Below are positions 10,907-21,899 of a stretch of 64,000 nucleotides of DNA, one piece after another (the stretch's first letter is position 1; each line of letters starts with the position of its first letter). Origin of the DNA: Tridacna crocea (lineage: Eukaryota; Mollusca; Bivalvia; Cardiida; Cardiidae); NCBI GenBank assembly GCA_943736015.1, contig OX031069.1, positions 18,357,235 through 18,421,234 of the forward strand. Direction: 5' to 3'. Position numbers and translations under genes: made by a program. Below the pieces are notes generated by a model that saw only the letters and a program-made list of their open reading frames with translations, made no database searches and was not told the origin of the DNA.

Positions 10907-11704
10907 AGCTCACTTGAGCACAAAAGCTTCAGTATTTTTTGTGCTGTGTGCAATGTCAGTAACGTATTGCCCATTGTCAGTGCTGTCATCAACAGTTACT
11001 TTGTAAGCACTGTAGAGGCCACATTTTCAATAAGATACTATCAGAACTTGGTTCAATGTTTGTTTTGATAAAATCTCGTACAATTTCAAAATTGGGTTAC
11101 GCCGGGTCAGAAAGAGGTCACTAGGCCCAATCAGAGAAAAAAACGTCTGGTCAGAAAGAAGGTCAAAAGGCCAAATCAGAGAAAAAAACTTGAGTGCACT
11201 CTAGAGGCAACATCTTCATCCCATACTCATGAAACTCAACCATAAACTTTATGTTGATAGTATGGACAAGATTGATATTGGGTCACCTTTTTGGAAAAAA
11301 AAAAAGAATTACCTTGTGTGCAGTCTAGAGGCCAAATTTATTGTTCATTGATTTGAAAATTGATTAAAATATTTGCCTTGATGAACAGGATGAATTCAAA
11401 ATTGGGTCGTCTAGAGGCCATAAACTATGTCCCTAGGTTGAATTAAAGCAATACTCTTAGGGCATTATAGAGATAGCATTTCTTGCTCAATTGACTTGAA
11501 CTTTGGTCAGAATGTTTGGCTTGATGAAATGCTGGGTGATTTTGGGTTACGTTGGCTCAAAAAGGTCACTAGGCCAAATCGGAGAAAATCGTTGTGTGCA
11601 CTCTAGATGCAACATCTTTAGCCCATACTCATGAAACTCAATCAGAAAGTTTATCTTGATGATACTATGGAAAAGATTGAAGTTACATGTAGGTCACCTC
11701 TTTT
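10907..11704 (+). mobile_element. Family II variant, 5' part (interrupted) (copy A)
   Basis: Begins AGCTCACTTGAGCAC right after the preceding element. Its monomers (GGTCACTAGGCCAAATC, GTGCACTCTAGAGGC, CATACTCATGAAACTC) run to 11704, are split by a family VIII element, and continue at 13292-13766 and briefly at 14304-14330. Confidence 0.7.
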
Positions 11705-12686
11705 CATGCCCCCTTCAATGAAGTGGGGATATATTCCTTTGCTAATGTCGGTTGGTCGGTTGGTCCTTCGGTAGACCTTACCTTGTACAGATGATAACTA
11801 GACACAGAACTGACCTTGGTTCGGCAAATTTGGCACAGACATTTGTATCGCAGTGTGGATGATTCCTATTCATTTTGAGGTCAATCAGTCAAAAGTCAAG
11901 GTCACAGTGACATTCAACATATTGATATATAGTGGAAAAATTGTCCAGATGATAATTAGACACAGAATTGACCTAGGTACATGTACCTCATATTTGCCAC
12001 AGACATGCATCTTGGTAGATATTGATTTTGAGGGCAATCGGTTAATTGTCAAGGTCACAGTGACTGTCCATATGTTTATTTTTTGACCGAAACTTGTCTG
12101 GATTATAACTAAAGCAAAAATGACCTAGGTCTCCAAATTTGGCACAGACATGTTTCTCGGAGTGTAGATGATCCCTTTTAATTCTGAGATCAATCGGTCA
12201 AAGGTCAAGGGAACAGTGACATTCAACATCTTAATACACGTATATAGACCAAATCATGTCCATATGATAACTAGACACAGAAATGACCTAAGTTCCTCGA
12301 ATTTGGCACAGACATTTGTCTGGGAGTGTAGATGATCCCTATTGATTTTGAGGTCCATTGGCCAAAGTTCAAGGTCACAATAACCGTCAACATGTTGTGT
12401 TGAAGACCAATCCTTGTCTGGATGATACTTGACAGAGAAATGACCTAGGTTCCTGAAATTTGGCACATACATTTGTCTTAGAAAGTAGATGATTCTATTG
12501 GTTTATGAGGTCAATCGGTCAAATGTCAAGGTCACAGTGGCCTTCAACATCTATATATGTAGATCAGACCTTATCTAGATGATAACTAGACACAGGAACG
12601 GCAAAGTTCTTCAGACTTTGCATAGATATGTGTCTTGGAGTGTAGATGATCCCTAATGATTTTGAGATTAATCTGTCAAAGGTCAA

Positions 12687-12699
12687 GGTCACAGTGACC
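12687..12699. promoter_or_regulatory. Perfect oestrogen response element core (copy A)
   Basis: GGTCACAGTGACC, a full palindrome with the CAG spacer of the Xenopus vitellogenin A2 element, preceded by TCAA so that it also reads TCAAGGTCA (ERR/NR5A-type half-site). It lies in a repeat monomer inside an intron; function is not shown. Confidence 0.5.
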
Positions 12700-13003
12700 G
12701 TAAACATGTTGATAAATAGACCAAACCTTGTCCGCATGATAACTAGACACAGAATTGACCTAGGTTCGTCAAATTTGAACACAGATATTTGCCTCGGTGT
12801 GCAGATGATCCCTGTTGATTTTGAGGTCAGTTGGTCAAATGTCAAGGTCACAGTGACTGGTAGCATGTTGATAAATAGACCAAACCTTGTCCGGATGATA
12901 ACTAGACACATAATTGACTTAGCTTCCTCAAATTTGGCACAGATATTTTCCTTGAAGTGTAAATGATCCCTACCGATTTCAAGGTTAATCTTTGAAAGGT
13001 CAA

Positions 13004-13016
13004 GGTCACAGTGACC
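13004..13016. promoter_or_regulatory. Perfect oestrogen response element core (copy A, second)
   Basis: Second GGTCACAGTGACC in the same array, in its last monomer. Other monomers have one-base departures at the last positions (TGACA, TGACT, TGGCC). Confidence 0.5.
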
Positions 13017-13291
13017 ACCAGGTTTATCGGAGCCCACGCTGCTCTTCGCTACTTGAGCCATTTGCTAAAAAAAGAATTAAAGTGTCTCAAAAATCATCAT
13101 CATTATGTAGCCCAACTTGTGGCTCCAACATTTTACTCGTGTATTATCGGGGACGTAGTAAGCATCAAAGTCATTTTGGAAAAAGTAAAAGTCGACTGCG
13201 CGGTTTGATATCAGTTAATGAACTGTGCCACTTCCTGTATCAATGTGGCAGTAGGGGGGGGGGTTACTGTTTTTCAAACAGACATCTTGTT

Positions 13292-13766
13292 TATTTAAAA
13301 CAGAAAAGATCAATGGGCCAAAATTTGATAAGATCTTGTATTCACTCTAGAGGGCACGTGACGACTTCAACCCTTAACTCATGAAAATCGATATAAATGT
13401 TTCTTTGTAATGATATCCTGGTCAGGGTCCAAAATACGTCACTTTGGTTCAAAAGTGGGTCACTGGACTTAATCTTAGACAAACAGTGTGTGTACTCTAG
13501 AGGCCACATTTTAAACCAAATACTCATGAAACTTTGTCAAAATATTTGTTTCGTTCATATCTCACAAAAGTTCTAAAGCAGATCACGTGGGGTAAAATGG
13601 TAGGTCAGTTGAGCAAATCCTAGCAAAAACTTAAATCATGAAACTTGGTCAAAGGTGTCTTTATTATATAACAGGTAAGTTCCAAATAAGGAAATGTCCA
13701 GTCAAAAGGAGGTCATTCGGACAAGTCTTTGAAAAACATTGTTTGCCCTCCAGAGGCCACATTTTT
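13292..13766 (+). mobile_element. Family II variant, resumed monomers (copy A)
   Basis: Continuation after the family VIII insertion: GATCAATGGGCCAAAATTTG, ACTCTAGAGGCCACATTTTA and AAATACTCATGAAACTTTGTC. Stops at CCACATTTTT, where another element starts. Confidence 0.65.
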
Positions 13767-14303
13767 GCACACCTAAGCACAAAATACCCAATGTGAGCTA
13801 TTGTGATAAGGCTGTGTCCATCATGCTGTGTCCGTCTTGCGTTGTCCCCCATCAACTTGTACCTTGTGTGTGCTCTAGAGGCCACATTTTTAGTCAGATA
13901 CTCATGAAACTTGGTCAGGATATTTGTCTTCATGATATCTGGGACTATTTTGAAAGTGGTCAGCTGGAGGAAAAAAACTTAGTCACCTAGTTTAATCTCG
14001 GGAAAACCTTGTGTTCACTCTATAAACCATAATTTCTTTCAAATACGTGAAAAAGGTTGTCAAGATGTTGGTTAGGATAATTTCTACAAGTTTGAAAAAA
14101 GGTTATGTTGAGAGCTTAAAAGTAGGCCACATAGACAAATTCTAGAAAAAACGAGTGTACACTGTAGAGTCTATAATCCAAGTCCAATGCTAATGAAAGG
14201 TTTTCAGAATGTTTGTCATTATATCTCGGAAAAGATTAGGTATGAGTTTATGTTTGGTCAAAAGGCTCAAGTTAGCGACTTAAGGGCAATCGTGGCCCTA
14301 GTT
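13767..14303 (+). mobile_element. Short family II-type element nested in family II monomers (copy A)
   Basis: Worn head GCACACCTAAGCACAAAAT, then GAGCTATTGTGATAAGGCTG, about three monomers, tail GCGACTTAAGGGCAATCGTGG ending CCCTAGTT. Left flank CCACATTTTT and right flank AGCCTTATGCTCATGAAAC together rebuild a normal monomer (CCACATTTTCAGCCTGATAC...), so this is a clean insertion. Confidence 0.65.
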
Positions 14304-14647
14304 AGCCTTATGCTCATGAAACTTAGGCCCGTTCTTATAAAACATGTTTAGAATGATATCATACTCAAGACGAAATGTACTCCATGGCGTGAGTTTTACT
14401 CACGGTTGATTAGAATTTGAACCCAGACGTTGCTTATAATCGTCATCTGAGAGCGCTTTCAGCTGAGCATGGTACGCACTAAAATAACCGTAAAAGTAAG
14501 AGACCCAACATCTAAAAATAGCCTATATCAGGATAGTCTGCCCCAAGAGGATTTGTTCGAAGTTTCTGCCCAACAAATCAGAGAATTCGGTGACTTATTG
14601 AGAAAATTCAAGTCTTTATATTGAGAGGATTCAACTCTAATGTTTTT
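14304..14647. other. End of monomer then unique intron, no gene seen
   Basis: About 27 bp of family II monomer, then unique AT-rich sequence. A tract at 14510-14640 (GAGACCCAACATC to GAGAGGATTCAACTC) is not repetitive here but has no open splice-bounded frame. Confidence 0.5.
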
Positions 14648-15283
14648 AGCCCAGCTGAGCACCAAGTGGTAAGGTAAGGTATTGTGATTGGTCGTTGTCC
14701 GACGTCCATCTGGCTGTCTGTCTACAATTCCTTTAAATATCTTCTCCTAAACCGCTGGGCCAATCTTGATGAAACATGGCTGGGATGTTTCTTTGGTGAA
14801 GCTCTACTAAAGTTGTTCAAGAGATTAAGTTCCACCTAAAACACTTGTTGCCATGGAAACAGAAAGAAAAATAATAGCAAAATCTTTGAAAATCTTCTCT
14901 GAAACTAGAAAGCGTAGGGCTTTGATATTTAGTATGTAGCATCTCCCGATTGAGCTCTACCAAGTTTCTTCATACGATGCACCTGGAGTCAAAACAGGCC
15001 CCGCCCCAGGAGTCACAAATCCTAACATAGGAACAAAGAAGGAAAACTTTAAAATGCTTCTTCTTTAAAACTGGAAGTTGAAGAGCTTTGATATTTGGAA
15101 TATAGCATCTCCTACTCGATCTCTACGAAGTTTGTTCAAATGATGCTGCTAGGGTCAAAACGGGCCCCATCCCGGAGGTCACAAGTTCGAACAAAGAAGG
15201 AAAACTGTAGAATTCTTCTTTTCTAAAACTGGAAGGCATACAGCTTTGTTGTTTGGTATGTAGTGAACCTGTTCTAAGTTTTT
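14648..15283 (+). mobile_element. Degenerate family V-type element, 5' part (copy A)
   Basis: Head AGCCCAGCTGAGCACCAAG, GTCCGACGTCCATCTGGCTG microsatellite-like part, leader CTAAACCGCTGGGCCAATC, then monomers with GGTCAAAACGGGCCCC and AAACTGGAAG. No proper 3' end; family III starts at 15284. Confidence 0.65.
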
Positions 15284-17974
15284 AAGATCACCTGAGCACA
15301 ACGTGTTCAGTAAGTTCGAAATTGGGTCACCTTGGGTCATATACTAGGTCAATAGGTCAAATTAAAGAAATACCTTGTGGACACTCTAAGGGCCACATTT
15401 AATGCTCAAAGTGCCTGATGTTTTTTTCAGAATGTTTGTCTTGATAAAATATGGTATGGGTGTAGATTTGGGTCACCTAGGATCATAAACTGGGTCAGTA
15501 GGTCAGATTAAAGAAACACCTTAGAGGCCACAAATATTTGGCACAATTGACTTAAGATTTGGTCAGAATGTTTGTCTTGATAAAATCTCACCGAATTTGG
15601 GTCAACTTGGACCATACACTAGGTCACTAGGTAAAATCAAAGAAATACCTTATGGACAGTCTCGACGCCACTTTTTTTGCTGGTTTGACTTGAAAATTGG
15701 TCAGAATACTTGATTCATCAAATAACGAATGAATCTGAATCATGTGGGGCCCACCCGGGTGGGTCAGTGATGAGGGTGTCGGAGTTCGATACCCGGTTCA
15801 GGCAAACTTTCTTTCCGGTATATTTTCGCCTCTCACCTCTGCTGAAGCATGTGAGAAAAGTAGTCGGTGGCTTTAAAGATAATTGTGTTAGTACTGGTGT
15901 GAGAAGCCAGGAAACGCATGTGCGTCACCGACCGCCATGGTATGACCTTTGCTCATAAAGTGGCGTTCATTCCCAATACAACCAACCAACTGAATGATGT
16001 GGGGGTCTTAAATTAGGTTGAAGTTCAAATTAAATACCCTATGGACACTCTTGAGACCACTTTTATTGTTCAATTGATTTGAAAATAAGTAAAAATAATT
16101 GTCAAAATAAAATTTAGGATGATCTAAAATTGAGTCATCTATATAATCTAGGTCACTAGTTTAAATGAAAGCAATACCGAAAGAAGCTAAATATCCTGCT
16201 CAATTGACTTAAAAAATAGTCGGAATGTTTTTCTTGATGAAATATGGGATGAGTTTGAAATTAGGTCACCTAGGATCATAAACTAGGTCACTAGGTCAAA
16301 TTAAAGAAACACCTTGTGGGCATTCCAGAGGCCACATTTATGGCTCAGTTTACTTTGAAGTAAATCGATCAGAATGTTTGTGTTGGTAAAATCTCACATG
16401 AATCTCACATGAATCGGAATTTGGTTCATGTGGGTCTTAAATCATGTCACTAGGTTAAATTAAAGAAATACCGTGTAGGCACTTTAGAGGCCAAATTTTT
16501 TTCAAATTGATTAAGAAATTAATTAAGATGTTTGTCTTGATAAAACCTAGGATTGGTTCAAAATTTGGGCACCTGGGGTCATAAATTAGGTCACTTCATC
16601 AAATTAACGAAGAACCTTGTGGGCACTCTAGAGGCTACATTTATTGCTCAACTGACTTGAAAATTGGTCAGAATGTTTGTGTTGATGAAATCTCACATGA
16701 ATATGGATTTGTTTCATGTTTAGGTCACTAGGTTAAATTAAAGCAGTTCCTTGAGGGCACTCTAGAGGCCACATTTATTGTTCAATTGATTTGAAAATTG
16801 CTTAAGATGTTTATCTTGATAAAATTTAGAATTGGTTCGAAGTTGGGTCACCTGGGGTCACTAGTTCGAATTTAAGGAATACCTTAAGGGCATTCTAGAA
16901 GACACATTTCTTGTTCAATTGACTTTAAAATTTTTCTCAGAATGTTTGCCGTGATCACATTTCAGATAATTCTGAAGTTGGGACACCTGGAGTCATAAAC
17001 CAGGTCACTTGATCAAATTAAAGAAATACCTTATGGGCACTCTAGTAGCCATATTTAATCCACAATTACCTGATATTTGGTCAGAATGTTTGTCTAGATA
17101 AGTTTTAAATTGGATTATGTGGGTTCATAAACTAGCTCACTAGGTTAAATTAAAGAAGTACACCTAGGGCAATCTAGAGGTCACATTTTTTGCTCAAATG
17201 ACTTTAAGACTGGTCAGAATGTTTTTCACGATGAAGCCTCACATGACTGAATTCTGGTCAACGGCGATGATTAACTGGGTCACTAGTTCAAATTAAAGAA
17301 ATACCATATTTATTGCTCAAATCACTCCAAAACTGATCAGAAAGTTTATTTTGATGAATTTTTGACAAGTTCAAAATTAGGTCATGTGGACTCATAAACT
17401 AGGTCTCAAGGTCAAATGAAAGAAATACCTTTTGGGGACTCTAGAGGCCAAATTTATTGTTCATTGATTTTAAAATTGATTAAAATGTGTGTCATGATGA
17501 AATCTAATGATGAGTTCAAAATTGGGTCATCTGGGAGTGAAAATCGAGGTCACCAGGTCAAATTAAAGAAATACCCTTAAGGAACTATAGAGGTAATATT
17601 TCTTGCTCAATTGACTTGAACATTGGTCAGAATGTGTCTTGGTAAAATACTAGGTGAGAATGAAATTGGGATACATGGGGTCATAAACAAGGTCACTTAG
17701 TCAAAAAGAAATAATTTGTGGACACTCTAGAGGCCAAATTTATTGCTCAATTAACGTGAAAATTGTTCATAACTTTGGTCTTGATCAATTTTCTGATGAG
17801 TTATAAATTTGCTCACGTGGGATGATAAATTACGTCACCAGGTCAACTTACAGAAATTCCTTGTAGATGCTCAATATTGACATGACAAGTGGTTAGAAAT
17901 TTAATTATGCACGTGGAGTGAATTTCGTCTATTGACTCAGGTGAGCGATCTAGGGCCATTATGGTCCTTTTGCT
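15284..17974 (+). mobile_element. Family III element, long array of ~130-150-bp monomers (copy A)
   Basis: Begins AAGATCACCTGAGCACAACG and ends with the mirrored TCAGGTGAGCGATC, hairpin AGGGCCATTATGGTCCT and TTTTG. Between lie roughly 17-19 diverged monomers of the form AAATTAAAGAAATACCTTG, GGCACTCTAGAGGCCACATT, TCAATTGACTTGAAAATTGG and GGTCACCTGGGGTCATAAAC. A SINE sits inside the third or fourth monomer. Confidence 0.82.
15750..15990 (+). mobile_element. tRNA-derived SINE with (AACC)-type tail and target-site duplication (copy A)
   Basis: 241 bp bounded by TGAATCATGTGGGG (15736-15749) and TGAATGATGTGGGG (15991-16004), a 14-bp duplication with one change, as left by LINE-type retroposition. 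It has an A-box-like TGGGTCAGTGA (15760-15770), B box AGTTCGATACC (15783-15793), a body and an ACAACCAACCAAC end. The anticodon arm region is shortened. The 82-codon frame across it (15710-15958) is not a gene. Confidence 0.82.
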
Positions 17975-18712
17975 TTTATTATTAGTAGCTACCTTGCCCT
18001 ATTATGATAAGCATAGGTTCTCAAAATTTGTGGTAGGTTTGGCAAAAGGGCATGTTTGGTGTAAATTATCTATAAAGTAAACGAATTGGAGGTTTCCATG
18101 GAACAAAAAGTTAAATAACCATAAAAAGTTCAGTATGTGCTTGGTTATCTTTTTCAGATAGTTCTAAAACTTCCTACCCCAATCCCCTACTTTTTAAGTA
18201 GTTTTGACATTTATGCGGTTATCATTGATTGCATTTCTCCGGTGGTTTTTGAGACATGCATTAGCGATAAAGCCAGGTGAAGGTGTGATAGGAATAATTG
18301 TGCAGTATCTCTATTTTCTCAAGTTTAAATCCTCAACTAGGTTTACACGTATAACCGAAAGTCATTGTTATTTACCAAAAGCGGTCACCTGGTTGCAGTC
18401 ATAGTTTATTTAAATATTTGTCTTGGCATTGAGAAGACGTCTTGGAAGACTTTGACTGAACTGTTTTTCAGTAGGTCACAAGAAAGATTGAAAAACGCCT
18501 AATGATCGGAAAACGCAGTCTGGAAAACGCCGAAAACAGGAAAACGCCCAAAATTGTATTTGTGATCTAAATCCAAGAATTTATGTATCAGTACAGTTAT
18601 TGCTTGTGAGAAAAAAAGATTTCATGCCTATAGAATTGCATCAAATAAGGCAAGCAGTATCATTTTACGTGTCCGGGCAGTAAAATCTGTTCACAATTAT
18701 GTAATCATTTTT
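17975..18712. other. Unique intron with a cluster of GAAAACGC motifs (copy A)
   Basis: No exon recognised. Near 18490-18550 the motif GAAAACGC or GAAAAACGCC occurs four times (AAAAACGCC, GGAAAACGC, GGAAAACGCC, GGAAAACGCC). A 66-codon frame at 18204-18404 lacks splice support or a domain. Confidence 0.5.
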
Positions 18713-20734
18713 AGCTCACCTGAGCAGAAAGTGCTCATGATGAACTATTGTGATCGTGCTGTGTCCGGCGTCCGGCGTCCGGCGTCAACTTTTTACCTTG
18801 TGTACGCTCTAGAGGCCACAGTTTCGGTCGGATACTCATGAAAGTTGGTCAGGATGTTTGTCTCGATGAAATCTCGGACGAGTTAGAAAATTGGTCATGT
18901 GGGGTCAAAAACTAGGTCACTAGGTCAAATCTTAGAAAAACCTTTTGTACGCTCTAGAGGCCACATTTTAGGTCGGATACTCATGGAAAATGGTCAGAAT
19001 GTTTGTCTCTATGATATCTCGGACGAGTTCGAAAATGGGTCATGTGGGGTCAAAAACTAGGTCACCAGGTCAAATCTTAGAAAAATCTTGTGTACGCTCT
19101 AGAGGCCACATTTTCAGTCGGATACTCATGAAAGTTGGTCATGATGTTTGTCTGGATGATATCTCGAACCAGTTCGAAAATGAGTCACGTGGGGTCAAAA
19201 ACTAGGTCACTAGGTCAAATCTTAGAAAAACCTTGTGTACACTCTAGAGGCCACATTGTCAGTCGGATACTAATGAAAGTTGGTCAGGATGTTTGTCTGG
19301 ATGATATCTCGAATGCGTTCGAAAATGGGTCAGATGGGGTCAAAAACTAGGTCACCAGGTCAAATCTTAGAAAAACCTTGTGTACGCTCTAGAGGCCACA
19401 TTTTCAGTCGGATACTCATGAAAGTTGGTCATGATGTTTGTCTGGATGATATCTCGAACCAGTTCGAAAATGGATCACGTGGGGTCAAAAACTAGGTCAC
19501 CAAGTCAAATCTTAGAAAAACCTTGTGTACACTCTAGAGGCCACATTTTCAGTCGGATACTCATGAAAGTTGGTCAGGATGTTTGTCTGGATGATATCTC
19601 GAATGAGTTCGAAAATGGGTCAGATGGGGTCAAAAACTAGGTCACCAGGTCAAATCTTAGAAAAACCTTGTGTACGCTCTAGAGGCCACATTTTCAGTCG
19701 GATACTCATGAAAGTTGGTCAGGATGTTTTTATTGATGATATCTCGGACGAGTTCGAAAATGGGTCATGTGGGGTCAAAAACTAGGTCACCAGGTCAAAT
19801 CTTTGAAAAACCTTGTGTATGCTCTAGAGGCCACATTTTCAGTCGCATACTCATGAAAGTTGGTCAGGATGTTTGTCTGGATGATATCTCCGACGAGTTT
19901 GAAAATGGGTCATGTGGGGTCAAAAACTAGGTCACTAGGTCAAATCTTAGAAAAACCTTTTGTACGCTCTCGAGGCCACATTTTCAGTCCGAAACTCTTG
20001 TAAGTTGGTCAGAATGTTTGTCTTGATGATATTTCAGACAGGTTTGAAAATAGGTCATTTGGGGTTAAAAACTAGGTCACCAGGTCAAATCTTAGAAAAA
20101 CCTTGTATATGCTCTGGATGTCACATTTTCAGTCCAACACTCTTGAAAATTACTCAGAATGTTTGCCTTTATAATATCTTGGATGAGTTCGAAAATGGGT
20201 CATGTTGGGTCAAAAACTGGGTCAAAAGGTCAAATGTTATAAACACCTTTTGTATGCTCTGGAGGACACATTTTCAGTCTGATACTCCTAAAACTTGTTC
20301 ATAATATTTGTCCTGGTGATACCTTGAATGAGTTTGAAAATGGGTCATGTGGAGTCAAAAACTAGGTCAATGGGTCAAATATTAGAAAAACCTTGTGTAC
20401 ACTCTAGAGGCTACATTATCTGCCTGATACTCTTCAGACTTGGTCAGAATGTTTGTTTTTGTGATGTCTCAAAATAGTTTGATAATGGGTAATTGTCGGG
20501 TCCAAAACTAGGTCACTTGATGAAATCTTAGAAAAACCTTTTGTACACTGTAGAGGCCACATTTTCAGTCCAATACTCATGAAACTTGGCCAGAATGTTT
20601 GTCTTATTGATATCTCAAAAGTGTTTGATGATGGGTAATGTCTGATAAAAAGCTAGGTCACTGGGAAACTAGATGGTGCATGTTTGGTCAATAAACTCAG
20701 GTGAGCGATTTCAGGGCCATCATGGCCCTCTTGT
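18713..20734 (+). mobile_element. Family II element with 145-bp tandem array (copy A)
   Basis: Head AGCTCACCTGAGCAGAAAG (hairpin GAGCAC-AAA-GTGCTC in copy B), GTCCGGCGTCCGGCG microsatellite, then about 12-13 monomers at an exact 145-bp pitch, e.g. starts near 18990, 19135, 19280, 19425, 19570 and 19715. Monomers around 19135-19640 alternate between two types (CACGTGGGG and CAGATGGGG), a 290-bp dimer. The tail is TCAGGTGAGCGATT, hairpin AGGGCCATCATGGCCCT (20713-20729), CTCTTGT. The row of 71-codon frames is the repeat read in rotating frames. Confidence 0.92.
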
Positions 20735-21202
20735 GTCTTTTATAACAAAGTTCTATCTAATAGTACGAGGTGTACAAATACATGTATACAATTGTTGTAT
20801 TGCAAATTCTTATTGAAAATATTATCAAACTTCCTAAAACGTTTGGCGAATCTTAAACTCAAACCAATATACCACTCTTTGCCCTTTCCAGTCTTTTCCG
20901 ACACATTTCTAAAGTATTTTTCGGCAGTTCAGTGTTACAAGTTTAGGTAACATTTATAATCATCAGTACTTTATCCCAACCTAGAATTTTCGCTGTTTGC
21001 AGCCGACAATCCTGCGTTTAGGTGTTTTTCGGAGATATAATCACTAGAACTAGAAGTATCGTCATTGCCTGGTGTGTTATGGCATATAAAAGGTGTTTTC
21101 TGCAAAACGATTACCAGTGCAGATGAGGTATCATCGGCGGTGTTTTCCGGCCTACTTAGGTTTTGTAAGGCTAGGGAATGTTATCCTCCTACCGCTAGAC
21201 CA
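20735..21202. other. Unique intron with GGTGTTTTC motifs (copy A)
   Basis: No exon recognised. GGTGTTTTTCGG, GGTGTTTTCTGC and GGTGTTTTCCGG occur between 21015 and 21160, resembling the reverse complement of the GGAAAACGCC motif found on the other side of the 145-bp array. Confidence 0.45.
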
Positions 21203-21481
21203 GTCCCCATTTAGCTCATTTGACAGAGCGTAGGACTCTTGAACGTGATGTTGCGGGTCACTTGAGGCTATGGGTTCGATTCCCATGCCTGGCCATTTAA
21301 ACTTACCAATAGTATGTCGGATGAGACGTTAAAGTGAGTTGCCTTGCGACGGTGCTATACAATAAGCACATTAAAGAACCAGGCATAACTTCAGATGGAT
21401 TTCGTCCTGTATCCTACACTATTCCCCCCGTAACAACACTAGCAGCCCTCAGGGAGGCAACAGACAGCAACGATAAATAAA
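21203..21481 (+). mobile_element. tRNA-derived SINE, Lys-like head (copy A)
   Basis: Box A TTAGCTCATTTG (21211-21222) and perfect box B GGTTCGATTCC (21273-21283), with GGACTCTTGAAC where a tRNA-Lys anticodon loop would be, but the arm is lengthened so no working tRNA forms. The body has GGATGAGACGTTAAAG and CACATTAAAGAACCAGG, phrases typical of conserved SINE central domains in molluscs. The 3' end near GATAAATAAATG is approximate; no target duplication was found. Confidence 0.75.
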
Positions 21482-21572
21482 TGCAAATTCTTCTTTTCCT
21501 CTCACTTCTTATTCCTATTGACTAGATAATCGTAACCAAATGACGCCCCTCCTCCCAATTTGGTATGCTTTT

Positions 21573-21899
21573 AGTCCCCTACTGGTAAAACCGGAGGGGA
21601 CTTTAGATTTACCCTGTCTGTCTGACCATTCGTCTGTCCGTCAATCCGTTTCGTACTTTTTTTTTCAAACGCTGGCAGATATTGAGCTGATTTTTGTTTT
21701 GTAAGTCAACCACCATGACTTACAGATCAAGCTAAAGTTACATTCCGGTCCACTGATTGTTGACGAAAGTACAGGCCCTTGGAAAGTTTCACGTAAAAAT
21801 TGTTTTCCGGACTTTTTACCTCGCCTGATTTTTGTAGTGCAAGTCTGCCACTTTGAGTTACATATCAAGTTTGAGTTTTGTTCTGGTCCACTGATTTTT
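21573..21899 (+). mobile_element. Family VI element, 5' part (copy A)
   Basis: Head AGTCCCCTACTGGTAAAACC pairs with GGAGGGGAC as a strong hairpin, followed by CTGTCTGTCTGACC and CGTCTGTCCGTC. About two monomers with GTAAGTCAACCACC and TTCCGGTCCACTGATT follow. Cut by a family V element inserted at CCACTGATTTTT. No 3' end recovered. Confidence 0.65.

Larger units (their letters stand above)
11705..13291 (+). mobile_element. Family VIII element (CATGCCCCC head, GGTCAAGGTCACAGTGAC monomers) (copy A)
   Basis: Head CATGCCCCCTTCAATGAAG pairs with AGTGGGG as a hairpin. About eight ~157-160-bp monomers follow, each with GATGATAACTAGACACAGAA, AATTTGGCACAGACAT and TCAAGGTCACAGTGAC. A non-monomer 3' part ends in the perfect hairpin CTGTTT-TTC-AAACAG and then ACATCTTGTT. 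A minus-strand frame of 165 codons (12564-13061) is a by-product of monomers with few stops. Family II monomers resume at 13292, so it is nested. Confidence 0.8.

Noticed and set aside
12564-13061. 165-codon minus-strand frame (and 135 codons at 41975-42382)
   Set aside because: It is the family VIII monomer read backwards several times; the internal protein repeats match the DNA period and no domain or start signal exists.
18990-19930. Row of six 71-codon + strand frames with near-identical protein
   Set aside because: They recur at exactly 145 bp and rotate through the frames because 145 is not a multiple of three; each is the same noncoding monomer.
21203-21295. Possible functional tRNA-Lys gene
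   Set aside because: The anticodon arm has extra bases, the acceptor stem does not pair well and the sequence runs on into a SINE body.
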